Of a stretch of 64,000 nt of DNA, positions 22,413 to 30,797 are shown in pieces. Within the stretch, counting starts at the first letter, position 1. Each line of letters opens with the position of its first letter. Below the pieces are notes generated by a model. The model had not been told where the DNA came from and made no database searches. It saw only the letters and a program-made list of their open reading frames with translations. The DNA is from Paracoccaceae bacterium. Lineage in GTDB: Bacteria > Pseudomonadota > Alphaproteobacteria > Rhodobacterales > Rhodobacteraceae. Location: the NCBI GenBank assembly GCA_020832655.1, contig JAFIEF010000004.1:42296-106295 (forward strand), read 5' to 3'. The position numbers were made by a program, and so were the translations under genes.

Positions 22413-22440
22413 ATGCCGGGCCGGTCGCGCCCGGCATTTT
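22413..22440 (+). terminator. Rho-independent terminator after the DUF3576 gene
   Basis: ATGCCGGG (22413-22420) pairs with CCCGGCAT (22430-22437), followed by TTT. It lies between the lipoprotein gene and leuS, 50 bases after the former's stop. Confidence 0.75.
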
Positions 22441-22471
22441 CCATTGCCCACAGCACAAGACAGGACACCCG

Positions 22472-25135
22472 ATGGCCAGCCAGACCCAAGCGCGCTACAC
22501 CCCCCAAAAGATAGAGGCCAAATGGCGCCAAGCCTGGGACGCGGCAGAGGTGTTCAAGGCCAGACGCGACCCCGCGCGCCCGAAATATTACGTGCTGGAG
22601 ATGTTCCCCTACCCTTCGGGGCGCATCCATATGGGGCATGTGCGCAACTACACAATGGGCGATGTGGTGGCGCGCTACAAATCGGCGCAGGGCTTTTCGG
22701 TGCTGCACCCGATGGGCTGGGACGCCTTCGGCATGCCCGCCGAAAACGCCGCAATGGAACAGGGCGGCCACCCCAAGGACTGGACCTATGGCAATATCGC
22801 GGTGATGCGCGAGCAGATGACGCCCTTGGGCCTGTCAATTGACTGGAGCCGCGAATTCGCCACTTGCGACCCCGACTATTACGGCCAGCAACAGGCCATG
22901 TTCATCGACATGCTCGAAGCGGGGCTGGTTTACCGCAAGAACGCCGTGGTCAACTGGGATCCGGTCGACATGACCGTGCTGGCCAATGAGCAGGTGATCG
23001 ACGGCAAGGGCTGGCGGTCGGGGGCAGAGGTCGAACGCCGCGAACTGACACAATGGTTCTTCAAGATCTCGGATTATAGCGCGGAATTGCTGGACGCGCT
23101 GGACGCGCTTGATGACTGGCCTGCCAAGGTCAAGCTGATGCAGGCCAACTGGATCGGCAAATCGCGGGGGCTTCAATTTGCCTTCTCGACCATTGATGCG
23201 CCCGATGGCTTTGACCGGATCGAGGTCTACACCACCCGCCCTGACACGCTGATGGGCGCGTCCTTTGTCGGCGTGTCGCCGGATCACCCGCTGGCCAAGC
23301 ATCTTGAACGCCATGACCCGAAAGTGGCCGCGTTTGTTGCCGAATGCCGCAAGATCGGCACCACCGAGGAAGCGCTGGAAAAGGCCGAAAAGCGGGGTTT
23401 TGACACCGGCATCCGCGTGCGCCATCCGTTCGACAACGCCTGGGAACTGCCGGTCTATATCGCCAATTTCATCCTGATGGATTACGGCACAGGCGCGATC
23501 TTCGGCTGCCCGGCGCATGACCAGCGCGACCTTGATTTCGCGCGCAAATATGGGTTGCCGGTAAAAGAAACTTTCATTCCTGCGAGCGCGGAATATCACG
23601 ATGACAACGAACAGATTCCCGACGCTGAATTTGATGCCAATCCGGTCTTAGTGATTGATGGCACAGATCAGTATCCCGGTGACACAGTACTATTTCGCAT
23701 GACAAAGGCCGCCTTCGTGCCCCCCAAGACCGACAAGGTTCGCTATGTGCGTGGTTTCGCAGGTGACGAGGTGCAGACAGGCGAAGAAGCCGTCGAGGCC
23801 GCGATAGATTTCTGCGAATCGCGCGGTGTCGGGCATGGCGTCACCAAATTCCGCCTGCGCGACTGGGGCTTGTCGCGTCAGCGCTATTGGGGCTGCCCGA
23901 TTCCCGTGGTGCATTGCGACACCTGCGGCGTGGTGCCCGAAAAGAAAGAAAACCTGCCGGTTCGCCTGCCCGATGATGTGAGTTTCGACCAGCCCGGCAA
24001 CCCGCTGGACCGCCACCCGACATGGCGCGACTGCACCTGCCCCAAATGCGGCGGGGCAGCCAAGCGCGAAACCGACACGATGGACACGTTTGTTGATTCG
24101 TCGTGGTATTATGCGCGGTTTACCTCGCCGCAGGCCAGCACGCCCACCGATCTGGCCGAGGCCGAATACTGGATGAACGTGGACCAGTATATCGGGGGCA
24201 TCGAACATGCGATCTTGCACCTGCTCTATTCGCGCTTCTTCGCCCGCGCGATGGTGAAAACCGGCCATTTGTCGGAAAACTGCAAGGAGCCGTTCAGCGC
24301 GCTCTTTACGCAAGGGATGGTAACGCACGAGATTTACACGACTCAGGACGAGCGTGGCCGCGCGGTCTATCACCTGCCCGAAGAGGTCGAGGATGGAAAA
24401 CTGAAAGCCACCGGCCAGCCCGTGCGGGTCATCCCCTCGGCCAAAATGTCGAAATCCAAGAAGAATGTGGTCGATCCGGTCAATATCATCGAAGCCTTCG
24501 GGGCCGATACCGCGCGCTGGTTCGTGATGTCCGACAGCCCCCCCGAACGCGACGTGGAATGGACCAGCGCAGGCGCGGAAGCGGCCTACAAGCATCTGGC
24601 CCGCGTCTGGGCGCTGTGCGACCGCATTGCCGCCCTGCCCGATGGCAGCGCGAACGAGGCCGACACAGAGCTGATGCGCGCCATGCACCGGGCCATTGCC
24701 GATGTGACGAAAGCCATTGAAAACTTTGCCTTCAACAAGGCGATTGCCGAGCTTTACGCCTTCACCAACACGCTGACCAAATCCAAGGCCAGCGGCGCGG
24801 CGCAGAAAACCGCCATGCGCACCCTTGCGCAGCTTATGGCCCCGATGGTGCCGCATCTGGCCGAAGATATCTGGGCGCATCAGGGCGGGCATGGGCTGGT
24901 GGCGCAGGCCGAATGGCCCAAGGCAGACCCCGCCATGCTGGTGCGCGACACCATCACCCTGCCGATCCAGATCAATGGCAAACGCAAAAGCGAAATCGAA
25001 GTTCCCGCCGACATGCCCAAGGAAGAGGTTGAAAAACGCGCGCTGGCGGATGATGCTGTGATCAAGGCTTTGGGCGGCAATGCGCCGCGCAAGCTGATCG
25101 TGGTGCCGGGGCGGATCGTGAATGTGGTCATCTAA
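22472..25135 (+). CDS. leuS: Leucyl-tRNA synthetase
   Basis: An 887-residue class I aminoacyl-tRNA synthetase. The HIGH-type motif appears as [14 protein letters not shown] (about residues 45-58), the editing (CP1) domain includes [17 protein letters not shown] and the [15 protein letters not shown] block, the zinc-like segment contains HCDTCGVV and CPKCGGAA, and the KMSKS signature appears as [13 protein letters not shown]. The C-terminal UNE-like domain ends [16 protein letters not shown]. The ATG at 22472 is chosen because homologues start near [19 protein letters not shown]. First gene of the leuS-lptE-holA overlapping operon. Confidence 0.98.
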   Translation: MASQTQARYTPQKIEAKWRQAWDAAEVFKARRDPARPKYYVLEMFPYPSGRIHMGHVRNYTMGDVVARYKSAQGFSVLHPMGWDAFGMPAENAAMEQGGHPKDWTYGNIAVMREQMTPLGLSIDWSREFATCDPDYYGQQQAMFIDMLEAGLVYRKNAVVNWDPVDMTVLANEQVIDGKGWRSGAEVERRELTQWFFKISDYSAELLDALDALDDWPAKVKLMQANWIGKSRGLQFAFSTIDAPDGFDRIEVYTTRPDTLMGASFVGVSPDHPLAKHLERHDPKVAAFVAECRKIGTTEEALEKAEKRGFDTGIRVRHPFDNAWELPVYIANFILMDYGTGAIFGCPAHDQRDLDFARKYGLPVKETFIPASAEYHDDNEQIPDAEFDANPVLVIDGTDQYPGDTVLFRMTKAAFVPPKTDKVRYVRGFAGDEVQTGEEAVEAAIDFCESRGVGHGVTKFRLRDWGLSRQRYWGCPIPVVHCDTCGVVPEKKENLPVRLPDDVSFDQPGNPLDRHPTWRDCTCPKCGGAAKRETDTMDTFVDSSWYYARFTSPQASTPTDLAEAEYWMNVDQYIGGIEHAILHLLYSRFFARAMVKTGHLSENCKEPFSALFTQGMVTHEIYTTQDERGRAVYHLPEEVEDGKLKATGQPVRVIPSAKMSKSKKNVVDPVNIIEAFGADTARWFVMSDSPPERDVEWTSAGAEAAYKHLARVWALCDRIAALPDGSANEADTELMRAMHRAIADVTKAIENFAFNKAIAELYAFTNTLTKSKASGAAQKTAMRTLAQLMAPMVPHLAEDIWAHQGGHGLVAQAEWPKADPAMLVRDTITLPIQINGKRKSEIEVPADMPKEEVEKRALADDAVIKALGGNAPRKLIVVPGRIVNVVI

Positions 25136-25610
25136 GCGCAGAGGCGTCTTGCTGGGGGGTGTGGCCCTTGCCCTTGCGGGTTGCGGCTTTACCCCGGCCT
25201 ATGCCCCCGGCGGGGCGGGCCAGACGCTGCGCGGGCAGGTCCGCGCGCGCGACCCCGAAAACGACGCGGATTTCGATTTCGTCGCCGCGCTGGAAAGTCG
25301 GCTGGGCCGCGCGGGCGCGGGCGCGCGCTATGCGCTGGATTATGACATCACGATCGACCGCCGCGGCTCTGCCAGCGTGGCGGGCTTGGGCGAAACCCGC
25401 GTATCGCTGATCGGGGCATTGCGCTACCGTCTGACCCAGGCGGATAGCGGGGCCGAGGTCGCCTCTGGCAGCCTGCGCAACTTCACCAATTATTCGACCA
25501 CCGCCACGCAGCTGGCGACGCTGCGCGCGCAGGAAGACGCGCAGGCGCGGCTGATGCGCATTCTGGCCGACCAGTTGACCACCCGCCTGATTGCCGCATT
25601 GGCCGAATGA
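25122..25610 (+). CDS. lptE: LPS-assembly lipoprotein LptE
   Basis: A 162-residue outer-membrane lipoprotein that plugs the LptD barrel and helps insert lipopolysaccharide. The signal peptide with lipobox (LALAGC, Cys at residue 21) is followed by [10 protein letters not shown], the hallmark of alphaproteobacterial LptE, and the [19 protein letters not shown] core. The start overlaps the end of leuS by 14 bases and the stop overlaps holA by four, so translation is coupled. The leuS-lptE-holA order is conserved in many proteobacteria. Confidence 0.93.
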   Translation: MWSSKRRGVLLGGVALALAGCGFTPAYAPGGAGQTLRGQVRARDPENDADFDFVAALESRLGRAGAGARYALDYDITIDRRGSASVAGLGETRVSLIGALRYRLTQADSGAEVASGSLRNFTNYSTTATQLATLRAQEDAQARLMRILADQLTTRLIAALAE

Positions 25611-26632
25611 AGCTGACCGCCCGCGACCTTGCCCGCCAGATCGCCAGCCCCGACCCCAAGCTGGCGGGGGTGCTGATCTATGGCCCGGATGCGATGCGCG
25701 TGGCGCTGAAGCGTCAGGCGCTGGTCGCGGCGATCATCGGCCCAGAGGGCGAAAGCGAAATGCGGCTGGACCGTCTGGCCGGGGCGGAATTGCGCCGTGA
25801 TGGCGCGCAATTGCGCGATGCGGTAAAGGCGCAGGGCTTTTTTCCCGGCCCGCGCGTGGTGCTGGTGCAGGAAGCCAGTGACCAGCTTGCCGATCACATC
25901 GCGCAGGCATTATCGGGCTGGGTCGCGGGCGACGCGCATCTGGTGGCGACAGCGGGCGTGCTGAAGGCCAGTTCGAAACTGCGCAAGCTGTTCGAAGGGG
26001 CAAAAGCCGCCGGGGCGGTGGCGATCTATGACGACCCGCCAACCCGCGCCGAGGTAGATGAGACGCTGAAAACCGCCGGGCTGAGCCGCATTGGCGCGCC
26101 AGCGATGGCGGATGTGCTGGCGCTGTCGCGTGCGCTTGATCCCGGTGATTTCCGCCAGACCATCGAGAAGCTGGCGCTCTATAAATACGGCGATGACAGC
26201 GAATTGACCTCCGATGACATCCTTGCCATTGCGCCCACCAGCACCGAAGCCGGGGTGGATGCGCTGCTCGATGCCGTGGCCGAAGGGCAGGCCGGGCAGA
26301 TCGGGCCGATGCTGTCGCGGCTGCAGGCGCAGGGGGTGGCGGCCGTGACGCTGGCGATCATGACGCTGCGCCATTTCCGCACCCTGCACGCCATCAGCGG
26401 CGCGACGGGGGGCACATCGGCCGGGGTGCAACGCCTGCGCCCGCCGGTATTCGGGCCACGCCGCGACAAGCTGCTGGGCCAGGCGCAGAAATGGGGGCTG
26501 GCACGGCTGGAACGCGCCTTGTCAGAGATCATAGAGGCCGATCTGACCTTGCGCTCGACCTCGAACGCGCCCAGCATGGCAGTACTGGAACGGATGCTGT
26601 TCCGGCTGGCAATGCTGGCCGGACGCCAATAG
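25607..26632 (+). CDS. holA: DNA polymerase III subunit delta
   Basis: A 341-residue clamp-loader subunit that opens the beta clamp during replication. The N-terminus [28 protein letters not shown] matches HolA, with the AAA-like fold in residues 15-140 and RVVLVQEASDQLAD near 85. The C-terminal collar domain includes LARLERALSEIIEADLTLRST and ends in a helical LERMLFRLAMLAG. The start codon overlaps the lptE stop (ATGA). Length matches family members. Confidence 0.95.
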   Translation: MKLTARDLARQIASPDPKLAGVLIYGPDAMRVALKRQALVAAIIGPEGESEMRLDRLAGAELRRDGAQLRDAVKAQGFFPGPRVVLVQEASDQLADHIAQALSGWVAGDAHLVATAGVLKASSKLRKLFEGAKAAGAVAIYDDPPTRAEVDETLKTAGLSRIGAPAMADVLALSRALDPGDFRQTIEKLALYKYGDDSELTSDDILAIAPTSTEAGVDALLDAVAEGQAGQIGPMLSRLQAQGVAAVTLAIMTLRHFRTLHAISGATGGTSAGVQRLRPPVFGPRRDKLLGQAQKWGLARLERALSEIIEADLTLRSTSNAPSMAVLERMLFRLAMLAGRQ

Positions 26633-26643
26633 CGGAGATCGCA

Positions 26644-27237
26644 ATGTACACTGTCATCGGACGCGCCAACAGCCGCGCCACCCGCGTGTTGTGGATGCTG
26701 GAGGAACTGGGACAGGATTATGAGCATGTCCCTGCTGCGCCGCGCTCTGAAGGGGTGGTCAGCTTCAACCCCGCAGGCAAGGTGCCGGTGCTGATCGAGG
26801 ATGGCACGCCGATCACGGATTCGACCGCGATCATCCAGTATCTGGCCGACAAGCATGGCGCGCTGACCTATCCCGCCGGGACATTGGACCGCGCACGGCA
26901 GGACAGCCTGACCCAGTTCCTGCTTGATGAGTTTGACGCAGCATTATGGATGGCGGCACGCCATTCCTTTGTCCTGCCCGAAGAGTTGCGCCAGTCCGCA
27001 ATCAAATCCTCGCTGATCTGGGAATTCACCAACAGCCAGAAAACCCTTGTCCACCGCATGGGCGACGGGCCGTTCCTGATGGGCAAGCAGATGACCGTGC
27101 CCGATATCATCCTGACCCATTGCGGGATCTGGGCGAAAGTGGCGAAATTCCCCGTGCAGGAAGCCGCCCTGTCCGACTATCTGGCCCGCATGACCGCGCG
27201 GCCCGCACTGGCCAAGGTGCTGGCGATGATGGGCTGA
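26644..27237 (+). CDS. Glutathione S-transferase family protein
   Basis: A 197-residue GST-fold protein. The thioredoxin-like domain begins MYTVIGRANSRATRVLWMLEELG, with Ser-Arg in the catalytic region, and has FNPAGKVPVLIEDGTPITDS, the GSH-contact motifs. The helical domain contains LMGKQMTVPDIILTHCGIWA, the conserved N-capping motif region. A GGAG site precedes the ATG at 26644, 11 bases after holA, so it may be cotranscribed with that operon. Substrate unknown. Confidence 0.88.
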   Translation: MYTVIGRANSRATRVLWMLEELGQDYEHVPAAPRSEGVVSFNPAGKVPVLIEDGTPITDSTAIIQYLADKHGALTYPAGTLDRARQDSLTQFLLDEFDAALWMAARHSFVLPEELRQSAIKSSLIWEFTNSQKTLVHRMGDGPFLMGKQMTVPDIILTHCGIWAKVAKFPVQEAALSDYLARMTARPALAKVLAMMG

Positions 27238-27317
27238 GGCGGGGGCTGGCGCGCGCCTTCCGCCTTAGGCGAAGGACGGGTTGGCGGACAAATCTGTCGT
27301 ATGTCCAGTGACAGCTT

Positions 27318-28013
27318 TCAACGACGACGAAATCGCCTTTTGACATCGTCAGGCAATAGTTTTGCCGCGGCAGTGATTGTCGCTTTTTGCAGGCGATCCC
27401 TATTCGCAGTCAAGAAATGCACCAGCGCAGCCTCGTCGCGCTTTCCGGCTTCCCGTACCCAGGACCCAATGGCCTTTTGAACATAGCGATCCGTATCCTG
27501 CGCAAGCGTATCCGCGATCCTGAAGGTGTCGGAAACCTCGCCACGCTTGATGAAGGCATGGGTCGCAACCAACGCCGTCCGCCGCTCGTGTGGATCATCC
27601 GAACGCGCCAGTTGGTCGAGGATTGACCGGTCCTTGTCTACAAGATGTTCACCAATTACATGCGGGGCCGCCCTGTCGACGAAGGCCCAGTTGTTCAACC
27701 TGTCGTGGCGCTTCAGGTACAGATCAAAAAGGGCTTTGCAATGTCCCGGCTCCCGTGTCTTTTGCCGTGCCTGAAAATCCATGATGGCGACAGCGGCCAT
27801 CCGGACCTCGTACCTGTTGTCGACCAAAAGGTTCTCAACATCATCCAGCGGCAGCGACACAAATTGCTTGGCGATGGGAAACACCTTCGGCATGCGAACC
27901 CCCATCGCCTTGGTCGCGGGATCGCCGCCCTTGTAGAAGCGCGCTACGTAATCGATGTCCGCCGGGTCTGCCGCAGCTTCCAACGCTGCAATCAGGTCTG
28001 TTGAGGTTGGCAT
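27318..28013 (-). CDS. DNA alkylation repair protein (AlkD-like)
   Basis: A 231-residue HEAT-repeat DNA glycosylase of the AlkC/AlkD type, which removes N3- and N7-alkylated bases. The typical GGDPATKAMGVRMPKVFPIAKQ N-terminal block, RYEVRMAAVAIMDFQAR, and NNWAFVDRAAPHVIG (the Trp-x-x-Val-Asp region facing DNA) are visible, followed by DRYVQKAIGSWVREAGKRD, the usual C-terminal HEAT signature. The start overlaps the SRPBCC gene stop by one base (TGATG); a GTG directly upstream is also possible. Last gene of an arsR-SRPBCC-alkD operon. Confidence 0.92.
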   Translation of the reverse strand: MPTSTDLIAALEAAADPADIDYVARFYKGGDPATKAMGVRMPKVFPIAKQFVSLPLDDVENLLVDNRYEVRMAAVAIMDFQARQKTREPGHCKALFDLYLKRHDRLNNWAFVDRAAPHVIGEHLVDKDRSILDQLARSDDPHERRTALVATHAFIKRGEVSDTFRIADTLAQDTDRYVQKAIGSWVREAGKRDEAALVHFLTANRDRLQKATITAAAKLLPDDVKRRFRRR

Positions 28014-28483
28014 CACACCATCTCGGATATCAATGCGTCGAGGCCGCGATAGCTGGCCTCCAGCCCTTCATCCATTGGGCTTTGCAAGACACCTTCCCGC
28101 GTTTCTGTGCTGTCGTAGTGCAAGCACATGGTTACAGTGGTTTGTCCGTCAGCCTCTGTGAAGACCTGCTCGACCAGTGTTTCATTGTCGGGAAAGATAT
28201 CGAACGTCTCCGTCAGCAGAAGCCGACGCTCTGGCTCTATCTCGCGGAAAATTCCGAAAGCGGTCATGCGCCCGTCCTTCCATTCCCAGACATAGCGATA
28301 TGCTCCGCCCACGACCAGGTCGATCTCGCATTCCGGCATGGTATGGCCCGGCGGGCCGGTCAGCCAACGCCTGACGAGGTCGGGTTCGGTATGGGCGCGC
28401 CAGACAATGCTGACGGGTGCATCAAAACTGCGTGTGATTTCAATGGTCGTATCGGTCGGAGTGGTCAGGCGAAGGGGTTTCAT
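28013..28483 (-). CDS. SRPBCC-domain protein (AHSA1/START-like)
   Basis: A 156-residue helix-grip protein of the AHSA1 type. Blocks: IEITRSFDAPVSIVWRAHTEPDLVRRW, VVGGAYRYVWEW and MDEGLEASYRGLDALI. These proteins form a hydrophobic pocket, and in bacteria are very often encoded next to an ArsR regulator, as here; their ligands are mostly unknown. Start overlaps the arsR stop (ATGA), stop overlaps alkD by one base. Confidence 0.9.
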   Translation of the reverse strand: MKPLRLTTPTDTTIEITRSFDAPVSIVWRAHTEPDLVRRWLTGPPGHTMPECEIDLVVGGAYRYVWEWKDGRMTAFGIFREIEPERRLLLTETFDIFPDNETLVEQVFTEADGQTTVTMCLHYDSTETREGVLQSPMDEGLEASYRGLDALISEMV

Positions 28484-28812
28484 CGCGTGTCATCCTCCTG
28501 TTTGAGTTGCTCCAGAACGCCATCAAGCCGGGCGTAGTTTGCTTGCCAGATGGCGCGGTACTGCGTCAGCCAGTCCTCGATAGCCGCAAATGCCGCTGGT
28601 TCGATGCGGCGGGGCCGGGACGTACCCTCAATACGCGTCGTGATCAGCCCCGCTTGCTCCAACACCTTGAGATGGCGGGAAATGGAGGGTTGAGACATCG
28701 CGAACGGTTTGCGGATCTCATCCACCGTGGCTTCACCCTGGACGAGTCGTGCGAGAATGGCACGCCGCGTCGGGTCAGAGAGAGCTTGGAAGACTGAATC
28801 GAGATCGGTCAT
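28480..28812 (-). CDS. ArsR-family winged-helix repressor
   Basis: A 110-residue regulator: MTDLDSVFQALSDPTRRAI begins the winged helix, and MSQPSISRHLKVLEQAGLI is the recognition helix. It has no metal-binding Cys pattern of classic ArsR (no ELCVCDL box), placing it in the SRPBCC-associated subgroup whose signal is unknown. The ATG at 28810-28812 is the family start; the frame runs much further upstream (to 29283) without any match. An AT-rich palindrome just upstream is its likely operator. Confidence 0.93.
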   Translation of the reverse strand: MTDLDSVFQALSDPTRRAILARLVQGEATVDEIRKPFAMSQPSISRHLKVLEQAGLITTRIEGTSRPRRIEPAAFAAIEDWLTQYRAIWQANYARLDGVLEQLKQEDDTR

Positions 28813-28819
28813 ATCATCA

Positions 28820-28843
28820 CTATATAGCCAATACGATATATAG
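28820..28843 (-). promoter_or_regulatory. Probable ArsR operator / promoter
   Basis: CTATATA (28820-28826) and TATATAG (28837-28843) form a perfect 7-base dyad with a 10-base spacer, 8 bases upstream of the arsR start. Its AT richness contrasts with the surrounding DNA. Autorepression from such a dyad is normal for ArsR regulators; binding itself is inferred. Confidence 0.6.
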
Positions 28844-29134
28844 CAAGAACAGACTATAGATTCGAAACTGGCATTCGCTGCGCTGCCAATTCTGGGAGGT
28901 ATGGACTCGTTTCCGCCTTGCGGTACTGCAGCACGCCAACTTCCGCCCGAGTGCAGCTGCTCGGGAACTCTGCGATCCTTCGTGAAATATACCGCCGGGG
29001 ATTTTCGAGATTCGTAGCGGTCGCAGCCGCCGCGCAGCGCCCGACCGCAGGGTCTGCGCTGCGTGCCGTAACCTTGATTCCGCGCGGGTAGCTTCAGGGC
29101 AGGTCCAAAATGGACGCGATCGCCGCCCCGCCCC
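28844..29134. other. 291-base gap between arsR and pheA
   Basis: No gene is supportable on either strand. The composition differs from the neighbours, with scattered CTGCAG and GCAGCTGC palindromes, and looks like decayed intergenic sequence. I could not match it to a known element. Confidence 0.4.
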
Positions 29135-29968
29135 TCAGCGCCGCGCGGGATCGGCCGGATATGTCCCCAGGATGCGCAAATATGATGTGAAATAGCGCAG
29201 CTCTTCCAGCGCGCGGGCGACATGGTCATCCTCGGGGTGGCCCTCGATTTCGGCAAAAAATTGCGTCGCGGTGAAGGAGCCATCCACCATGTAGCTTTCC
29301 AGCTTGACCATGTTCACCCCATTGGTGGCGAACCCGCCCATCGCCTTGTAAAGCGCCGCCGGGATGTTACGAACCCTGAACAGGAAGCTGGTCATCATGC
29401 CATGCTCGCCGCGACGGGATTCATCGGCCTCGCGCGCCATCACCAGAAAGCGGGTGGTGTTGGTGCCGTGATCCTCTATATGGCGGGCCAGCACATCCAG
29501 CCCATAGATCTCTCCCGCCAGTTCAGAGGCCAGCGCCGCCAGACTGTGCTGGCCCTTGGCGGCCACTTCGCGCGCCGATCCGGCCGTGTCGGCGCCCTTG
29601 ACGCGGTGAATGCCATGCTCGCGCAGAAAGGCGCGGCACTGGCCCAGCAGCATGGTATGGCTCATCGCATGGGTGATCTCGGACAGTTTGACACCGGGCA
29701 GCGCCAGCAGGTTGATATGCACGCGCACAAAGGCTTCATCCAGAATATGCAACCCGCTATCGGGCAGCAGGTGATGGATGTCCGCAACCCGCCCGAAGGT
29801 CGAGTTCTCGATCGGCAGCATCGCCAGCTCGGCCTGATGGCTGCGCACCATCTCGATGACATCTTCGAAGGTGCGGCAGGGCACGGCTTCCATATCCGGG
29901 TGTTTCAGGCGGCAAGCTTCATGCGAATACGCTCCCGGCTCCCCCTGAAAGGCAATCTTTCTGGTCAT
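29135..29968 (-). CDS. pheA: Prephenate dehydratase
   Basis: A 277-residue enzyme converting prephenate to phenylpyruvate in phenylalanine synthesis. The catalytic domain begins MTRKIAFQGEPGAYSHEACR and includes LPIENSTFGRVADIHHLL and the catalytic Thr-Arg in GTNTTRFLVMA. The ACT regulatory domain (about 195 on) contains ALYKAMGGFATNGVNMVKLESYM, the phenylalanine-binding region, and predicts feedback inhibition. No chorismate mutase domain is attached. The ATG at 29966-29968 is the family start; the frame opens a further 65 codons upstream without homology. It is divergent from the cytochrome c gene. Confidence 0.95.
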   Translation of the reverse strand: MTRKIAFQGEPGAYSHEACRLKHPDMEAVPCRTFEDVIEMVRSHQAELAMLPIENSTFGRVADIHHLLPDSGLHILDEAFVRVHINLLALPGVKLSEITHAMSHTMLLGQCRAFLREHGIHRVKGADTAGSAREVAAKGQHSLAALASELAGEIYGLDVLARHIEDHGTNTTRFLVMAREADESRRGEHGMMTSFLFRVRNIPAALYKAMGGFATNGVNMVKLESYMVDGSFTATQFFAEIEGHPEDDHVARALEELRYFTSYLRILGTYPADPARR

Positions 29969-30089
29969 GTTAGCGCCCTTGATCCGTGGATTTCGCCCAA
30001 TTGGGCATTTCGTCGCGGTAACTACCGCTTGAAAACCCCAAGGGGAAGCGGATAGATAAGCGCAAACCGCCTCGGGATAGGAATGGGAT

Positions 30090-30596
30090 ATGTTTGACAC
30101 AATGGTGATCACCAAGGCCGTGGCCGCATTCTGCGGCGCGCTGCTGGTCTTTTTGCTGGGCAACTGGGCCGCGATGGAGATTTATGTGCCGCGCAATGCC
30201 GGCGAACAGCAGGCTTTCATCATCGATACCGGCGCGGATGATGAAGATGCCGAACCGGCTGTCGAACTGACCTTCGCGGAAGCCTATGAGCAGGCAGATG
30301 CCAGCGCCGGATCGCGGCTGTGGTCGCAATGCCGCGCCTGCCATTCGCTGGATGAAGGGCGTCACGGGGTCGGCCCGTCGCTTTATGGCAAGGTGAATGC
30401 CCCGGTCGAAAGCGTTGATGGCTTCAACTATTCCGGCGCGCTGGCGCAGATCGGCGACACCTGGACACCCGAGGCTCTCTCGACCTTCATCGAAAACCCC
30501 TCCGCAGCGACGCCCGGCACCTCGATGAGCTTTCGCGGCATTTCCAGCGCGACCGACCGCGCCAATCTGATCGCCTATATCGAAAGCCAGAGCTGA
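30090..30596 (+). CDS. Membrane-anchored cytochrome c (c552/CycM type)
   Basis: A 168-residue cytochrome with an uncleaved N-terminal anchor (VAAFCGALLVFLLGNWAAM, residues 11-29), an acidic linker (DTGADDEDAEPAVE), then a class I heme c domain with CRACH at about residues 81-85 and the axial Met in GTSMSFRG. The KV...VES.D.FNYSGAL block is typical of the Paracoccus c552 / Rhodobacter cy type, which shuttles electrons from the bc1 complex to terminal oxidases at the membrane. Single-gene unit with its own terminator. Confidence 0.92.
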   Translation: MFDTMVITKAVAAFCGALLVFLLGNWAAMEIYVPRNAGEQQAFIIDTGADDEDAEPAVELTFAEAYEQADASAGSRLWSQCRACHSLDEGRHGVGPSLYGKVNAPVESVDGFNYSGALAQIGDTWTPEALSTFIENPSAATPGTSMSFRGISSATDRANLIAYIESQS

Positions 30597-30624
30597 GCAC
30601 TGCACTTTCAGGCAGATGTGATCC

Positions 30625-30659
30625 AGGCCGCCCAATACCGGGCGGCCTGTTTTCTTTTC
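30625..30659 (+). terminator. Rho-independent terminator after the cytochrome c gene
   Basis: AGGCCGCCC (30625-30633) pairs perfectly with GGGCGGCCT (30640-30648), then GTTTTCTTTT. Strong stem, short loop and T-rich tail make this a standard terminator. Confidence 0.92.
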
Positions 30660-30797
30660 ATCAGAGGGAATCAAATTACCTTGTGACAGGGGCAAAACAA
30701 TTGCGCCTATGCCAGCAGTCAGGCACAAAGACCTGAAGATATGCGCAACAATAATGACAACCGCGCAACAGGCGCGGCACAGCACGGAGGATGCGCG

